NCBI GenBank assembly: GCA_964607135.1
Contig: CAZSIV010000032.1
Location: 1 to 26,230 of the forward strand
Source: Metaruminococcus_A sp964607135
Lineage (GTDB): Bacteria > Bacillota > Clostridia > Oscillospirales > Ruminococcaceae
Direction: 5' to 3'
DNA: 26,230 nt
A model generated the notes under the pieces. That model ran no database searches, had not been told where the DNA came from, and saw nothing but the letters and a program-made list of their open reading frames with translations. Shown here in pieces: positions 23,842-26,230 of this stretch. Position 1 is the first letter of the stretch, and every line of letters begins with the position of its first letter. The position numbers and the translations under genes are program-made.

Positions 23842-23881
23842 CCGGGCACGGACGCGCAGCTTTTATTTTTGCTGTTCGAGC
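23842..23881 (-). repeat. 40-bp repeat spanning the serine hydrolase stop codon
   Basis: On the minus strand it begins GCTCGAACAGCAAAAATAAA and is identical over 40 bases to 26147-26186 on the plus strand, at the end of the unrelated PfkB kinase gene. It encodes the terminal L-E-Q-Q-K-stop of both proteins. Confidence 0.95.
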
Positions 23882-24795
23882 TCGGGCAGGATCTCGTCCC
23901 AGATCAGCCGGAGAATGTCGTGCTGATTCTTCTCCACGTGAGAGGTCACCGTGACCACCGCGTCGTAGTCGGGGAGGACGACGATGTACTGCCCGTAAAG
24001 CCCGTCGGCCCGGTAGGAATTTGGAATCGTGTTTCTCCAGAACTGGAAGCCGTAGCCGGAAACCGCCTCCGGGTCGGTGGTCGAGCCGTTGTCGTTGTCG
24101 ATCAGCCGGGCGGACGCGAGATCGATATAGGCTGCGGGTACGATCTGCCGCCCCTCGTACTGCCCGCGGTCGAGCAGGAGCTGTCCGAACCGGGAGAGCT
24201 CTTCGGTTTTCAGGTAGAGCCCCGACGCGCCGAGGTTGATCCCTTTCGGGCAGGATTCCCACTGGGGATTGAAGATGTGGAGCGGCTCGAACAGGCGGGG
24301 GGTCAGGTAATCCCGCAGGGTCTGTCCGGTTTTTTTCTGGATGGCCGCCGAGACGAAATATCCGCTGATGTTGCTGTAAAGGAAATGGGAGCCCGGCTCA
24401 TAGGCGAGCGGCTGGCTCAAAATGTCGGCAAGCCAGTCTTCGCAGGTGGGATTTTCCTTCCGCGCCTTAAAGATCGGGCATTCGGCGTGGCCGTTCGCCA
24501 TCATCATGCTGTGGCGCAGGGTGAGCGCTCCGAGCTTTTCGTCCGGATGCGCCGGGAGCTTTTCCGGGAAAAGGTTGATGATCTTGTCGTCGAGGGTGAG
24601 AAGCCCTTCCTCCAGCGCGAAGCCGAGCGCCATCGAGGTAAAACTCTTGCTGACCGAAAAGACGCATTCGCGGTACTGCTCCCGCCAGTGATGCGCGGCG
24701 ATCACCTTGCCGTGCTGGCGCACTTCCACGCCGTGAATGTCTAAGCCGCGTTCCATTTTCCCGAGCCGGAACCCGTGCAGCAGATCGTGTTTCAT
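23863..24795 (-). CDS. Serine hydrolase, beta-lactamase class C / penicillin-binding-like
   Basis: A 310-residue protein of the beta-lactamase family (PF00144 type). The nucleophile motif Ser47-V-S-Lys50 lies in FSVSKSF, the second motif is Tyr140-S-Asn142 in FLYSNISGY, and LTLRHSMMMANGH matches the family's ITLRHLLTMTSG block. A C-terminal TSHVEKNQH may carry the HxG-like element. Known members include esterases, D-aminopeptidases and carboxypeptidases; substrate here is unknown. No signal peptide is seen, so it is probably cytoplasmic. ATG at 24795 follows GGAGGA, in preference to an ATG five codons upstream. A CGGCG-GAAA-CGCCG hairpin lies in its leader (24818-24831). The last codons are shared with a repeat. 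Confidence 0.87.
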   Translation of the reverse strand: MKHDLLHGFRLGKMERGLDIHGVEVRQHGKVIAAHHWREQYRECVFSVSKSFTSMALGFALEEGLLTLDDKIINLFPEKLPAHPDEKLGALTLRHSMMMANGHAECPIFKARKENPTCEDWLADILSQPLAYEPGSHFLYSNISGYFVSAAIQKKTGQTLRDYLTPRLFEPLHIFNPQWESCPKGINLGASGLYLKTEELSRFGQLLLDRGQYEGRQIVPAAYIDLASARLIDNDNGSTTDPEAVSGYGFQFWRNTIPNSYRADGLYGQYIVVLPDYDAVVTVTSHVEKNQHDILRLIWDEILPELEQQK

Positions 24796-25039
24796 AAAAA
24801 ATTCCTCCATTTTTATCCGGCGTTTCCGCCGTTTATAGACAGGCTGGGCTGCTTCCGGTAGATAAAGGCAGCGGAGTTTTGAGATTCAGAAAAACGCGAC
24901 GGTTTTGAACCCGAAAAATCTCGCCTGCTTTTATCGGTTGAGGGGATTCTGCGGATATTCTACCACAGGGCAGGGCACAATTCAAGAGAGAACAGCGCTG
25001 GAAATACCGCTTCGGGGCGGGGCAATCTCCCCGGATGAA

Positions 25040-25068
25040 TTTACAAACAGGATCGTTTATGTTATGCT
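25040..25068 (+). promoter_or_regulatory. Candidate promoter upstream of the structured dyad and PfkB gene
   Basis: -35 TTTACA (25040-25045), 17 bases, -10 TATGCT (25063-25068). A start near 25075 would place the whole dyad at 25072-25147 at the 5' end of the transcript. Confidence 0.4.
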
Positions 25069-25071
25069 AAA

Positions 25072-25147
25072 GGTACCCTCGATTGACAAGTGCAGACATG
25101 GTTTTACAGGACGGTGCGGAATGCTTCCGCAGTCAATCGAGGGTATC
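25072..25147. other. Nested inverted-repeat element upstream of the PfkB gene
   Basis: Outer arms TACCCTCGATTGAC (25074-25087) and GTCAATCGAGGGTA (25132-25145) pair perfectly, with one more G-C pair outside a G-T step. Inside, TGCGGAA-TGC-TTCCGCA (25115-25131) forms a second perfect hairpin abutting the right arm. No U-tract follows. It could be a structured 5' leader, a small RNA or a tiny terminal-inverted-repeat element. The rest of the 24796-25271 gap shows no supportable gene. Confidence 0.6.
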
Positions 25148-25271
25148 TTTCGGCTGATGTGAGAAGATACGACCCCGCTTATTTCCGCCGACTGGAAACA
25201 AAAAAGAAAAACCAACGGGCAGGATCGCATTCCGCCGCCTTCTGAGTACTTTAAAACGAGGTGATTCCCAG

Positions 25272-26165
25272 ATGAAACTCATCAATTTCGGCTCAATGAA
25301 TTACGACAAGGTCTACCGCGTACCCGGCATCGTCAAGCCGGGCGAGACCATCACCGCCCACAGCCTCACCACATTTTTCGGCGGGAAGGGCCTCAACCAG
25401 TCCATCGCCCTCGCGCGGGCGGGGGTGAAGGTTTACCATGCCGGTCTGGTCGGAACCGACGGAGCCCCTTTAAAGGAATTCCTGCGGGAAAACGGGGTGG
25501 ACGTCAGCCTGATCGAAACGGCGAAGGTGGAAAACGGGCAGGCGATCATCCAGGTGGACGACAACGGGCAGAACAGCATCTTTCTCTTCCCCGGCTCCAA
25601 CCGGGCAGTCACTCCGATCTTTGCCGGGAACGTCCTCTGCTATTTCGAAGAGGGGGATTACATCCTCCTTCAAAACGAAATCAGCAGCCTCGGCGATATC
25701 ATTAAAATTGCGCGGGAGCGGGGAATGAAGATCATCCTCAACCCGTCCCCCTTTGACGAACACCTCGCCGGCTGCGACCTTTCCGCCGTGGATACCTTCC
25801 TGCTCAACGAGGTGGAGGGCGAGGCGGTCAGCGGCACGTCCGACCCGGAGCGGATGGCGGATATGATCCTCGAGCAGTACCCGAAGAGTCACGTCGTCCT
25901 GACACTCGGCAGGCAGGGGGTGCGCTACAAGGATGCAAACCATTCGGCCTCCCATGGGATCTTCGAGATGCCGGTCGTGGACACCACCGCGGCGGGAGAC
26001 ACCTTTACCGGCTACTACATCGCCGGGATGCTCGAGGGGCAGCCGGTGGAAAGCGCTCTGCGCCTCGCATCGATGGCAGCCGCCTTCGCGGTCTCCCGAG
26101 AAGGGGCCGCGCCCTCGATCCCGCTGCGGGCCGAGGTGGATGCAGCGCTCGAACAGCAAAAATAA
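25272..26165 (+). CDS. PfkB-family carbohydrate kinase (ribokinase-like)
   Basis: A 297-residue sugar kinase. The N-terminal PfkB signature is FFGGKGLNQSIALARAG (36-51) and the C-terminal one VDTTAAGDTFTGYY, with catalytic Asp243 and the anion-hole AAGD. GGKGxNQ and the length fit ribokinase more than fructokinase or IolC. It would phosphorylate ribose, deoxyribose or a related sugar or nucleoside with ATP. ATG follows ACGAGGTGATTCCCAG, an extended Shine-Dalgarno site. The last five codons and stop lie in the 40-bp repeat shared with the serine hydrolase gene. It appears monocistronic, with no transporter adjacent in the window. Confidence 0.9.
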   Translation: MKLINFGSMNYDKVYRVPGIVKPGETITAHSLTTFFGGKGLNQSIALARAGVKVYHAGLVGTDGAPLKEFLRENGVDVSLIETAKVENGQAIIQVDDNGQNSIFLFPGSNRAVTPIFAGNVLCYFEEGDYILLQNEISSLGDIIKIARERGMKIILNPSPFDEHLAGCDLSAVDTFLLNEVEGEAVSGTSDPERMADMILEQYPKSHVVLTLGRQGVRYKDANHSASHGIFEMPVVDTTAAGDTFTGYYIAGMLEGQPVESALRLASMAAAFAVSREGAAPSIPLRAEVDAALEQQK

Positions 26166-26230
26166 AAGCTGCGCGTCCGTGCCCGGCCGAGTGGCCTCGG
26201 CAGGACAAACGCGATTCACAAGTCATTCTG
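26147..26230 (+). repeat. 40-bp gene-end repeat followed by a truncated dispersed repeat
   Basis: 26147-26186 is the exact second copy of 23842-23881. It continues into a hairpin GCCGAG-TGGC-CTCGGC (26186-26201) and then ACGCGATTCACAAGTCATTCTG, the start of a dispersed copy like 23549-23592. The window ends inside it. Confidence 0.85.

Noticed and set aside
24905..25162. An 85-codon plus-strand ORF between the serine hydrolase and kinase genes
   Set aside because: It has no ribosome site or recognisable domain and runs straight through the perfect nested dyad at 25072-25147, which better explains that stretch.
25272..26165. The PfkB kinase as an IolC that completes the inositol-like pathway
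   Set aside because: Its signatures look ribokinase-like, it is 5 kb away behind other transcripts, and it has its own promoter candidate. A link cannot be supported from sequence.

Overview
The window looks like chromosomal DNA of a GC-rich, endospore-forming member of the Clostridia, plausibly Oscillospirales. The evidence is a spoVAC-spoVAD-spoVAE sporulation operon, strong Shine-Dalgarno sites and sigma-A-type promoters. There is no phage, plasmid, CRISPR, tRNA or rRNA signal. The taxonomic placement is inference from gene content and composition.

Layout. (1) 1-2.6 kb, minus strand: spoVAC, spoVAD, spoVAE and a CBS-domain gene, closed by a hairpin at 67-96. (2) 2.7-5.7 kb, minus strand: a membrane acyltransferase, a 96-bp tandem repeat, a hotdog thioesterase and a carbon-nitrogen hydrolase. 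(3) 5.7-6.6 kb: a control region of about 0.9 kb between the divergent hydrolase and the main operon. (4) 6.6-20.2 kb, plus strand: a twelve-gene catabolic-looking cluster ending at a strong terminator. Its order is TIM barrel 1, SDR 1, TIM barrels 2, 3 and 4, SDR 2, SDR 3, an IolE-like TIM barrel, DUF362, a single-chain transketolase, a cupin and a CoA-acylating aldehyde dehydrogenase of the MmsA/IolA family. (5) 20.3-21.5 kb, minus strand: an FkbM methyltransferase broken by a 54-bp perfect palindrome. (6) 21.6-26.2 kb: an M20 peptidase, a serine hydrolase and a PfkB kinase, separated by a dense family of short dispersed repeats.

How the genes may work together. The central cluster resembles a myo-inositol (iol) pathway in enzyme types but not in the usual families. 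SDR dehydrogenases stand where IolG would be, several xylose-isomerase-like barrels include one IolE-like member, a transketolase is the thiamine-diphosphate enzyme where IolD would be, a small cupin stands where IolB would be, and an MmsA/IolA-type dehydrogenase is last. The barrel and SDR genes have been amplified, to four and three paralogues, and all keep their catalytic residues. No transporter, regulator, kinase or aldolase lies inside the cluster. I infer an undescribed redox-assisted route for a cyclitol, rare sugar, sugar acid or glycoside; the substrate cannot be read from the sequence.

Three other points stand out. The FkbM gene shows a clear signature of a template-switch mutation. 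The last codons of at least four unrelated genes lie inside repeats, including an exact 40-bp stretch shared by two of them. Nearly every longer gap in the main operon carries a stable hairpin without a U-tract.
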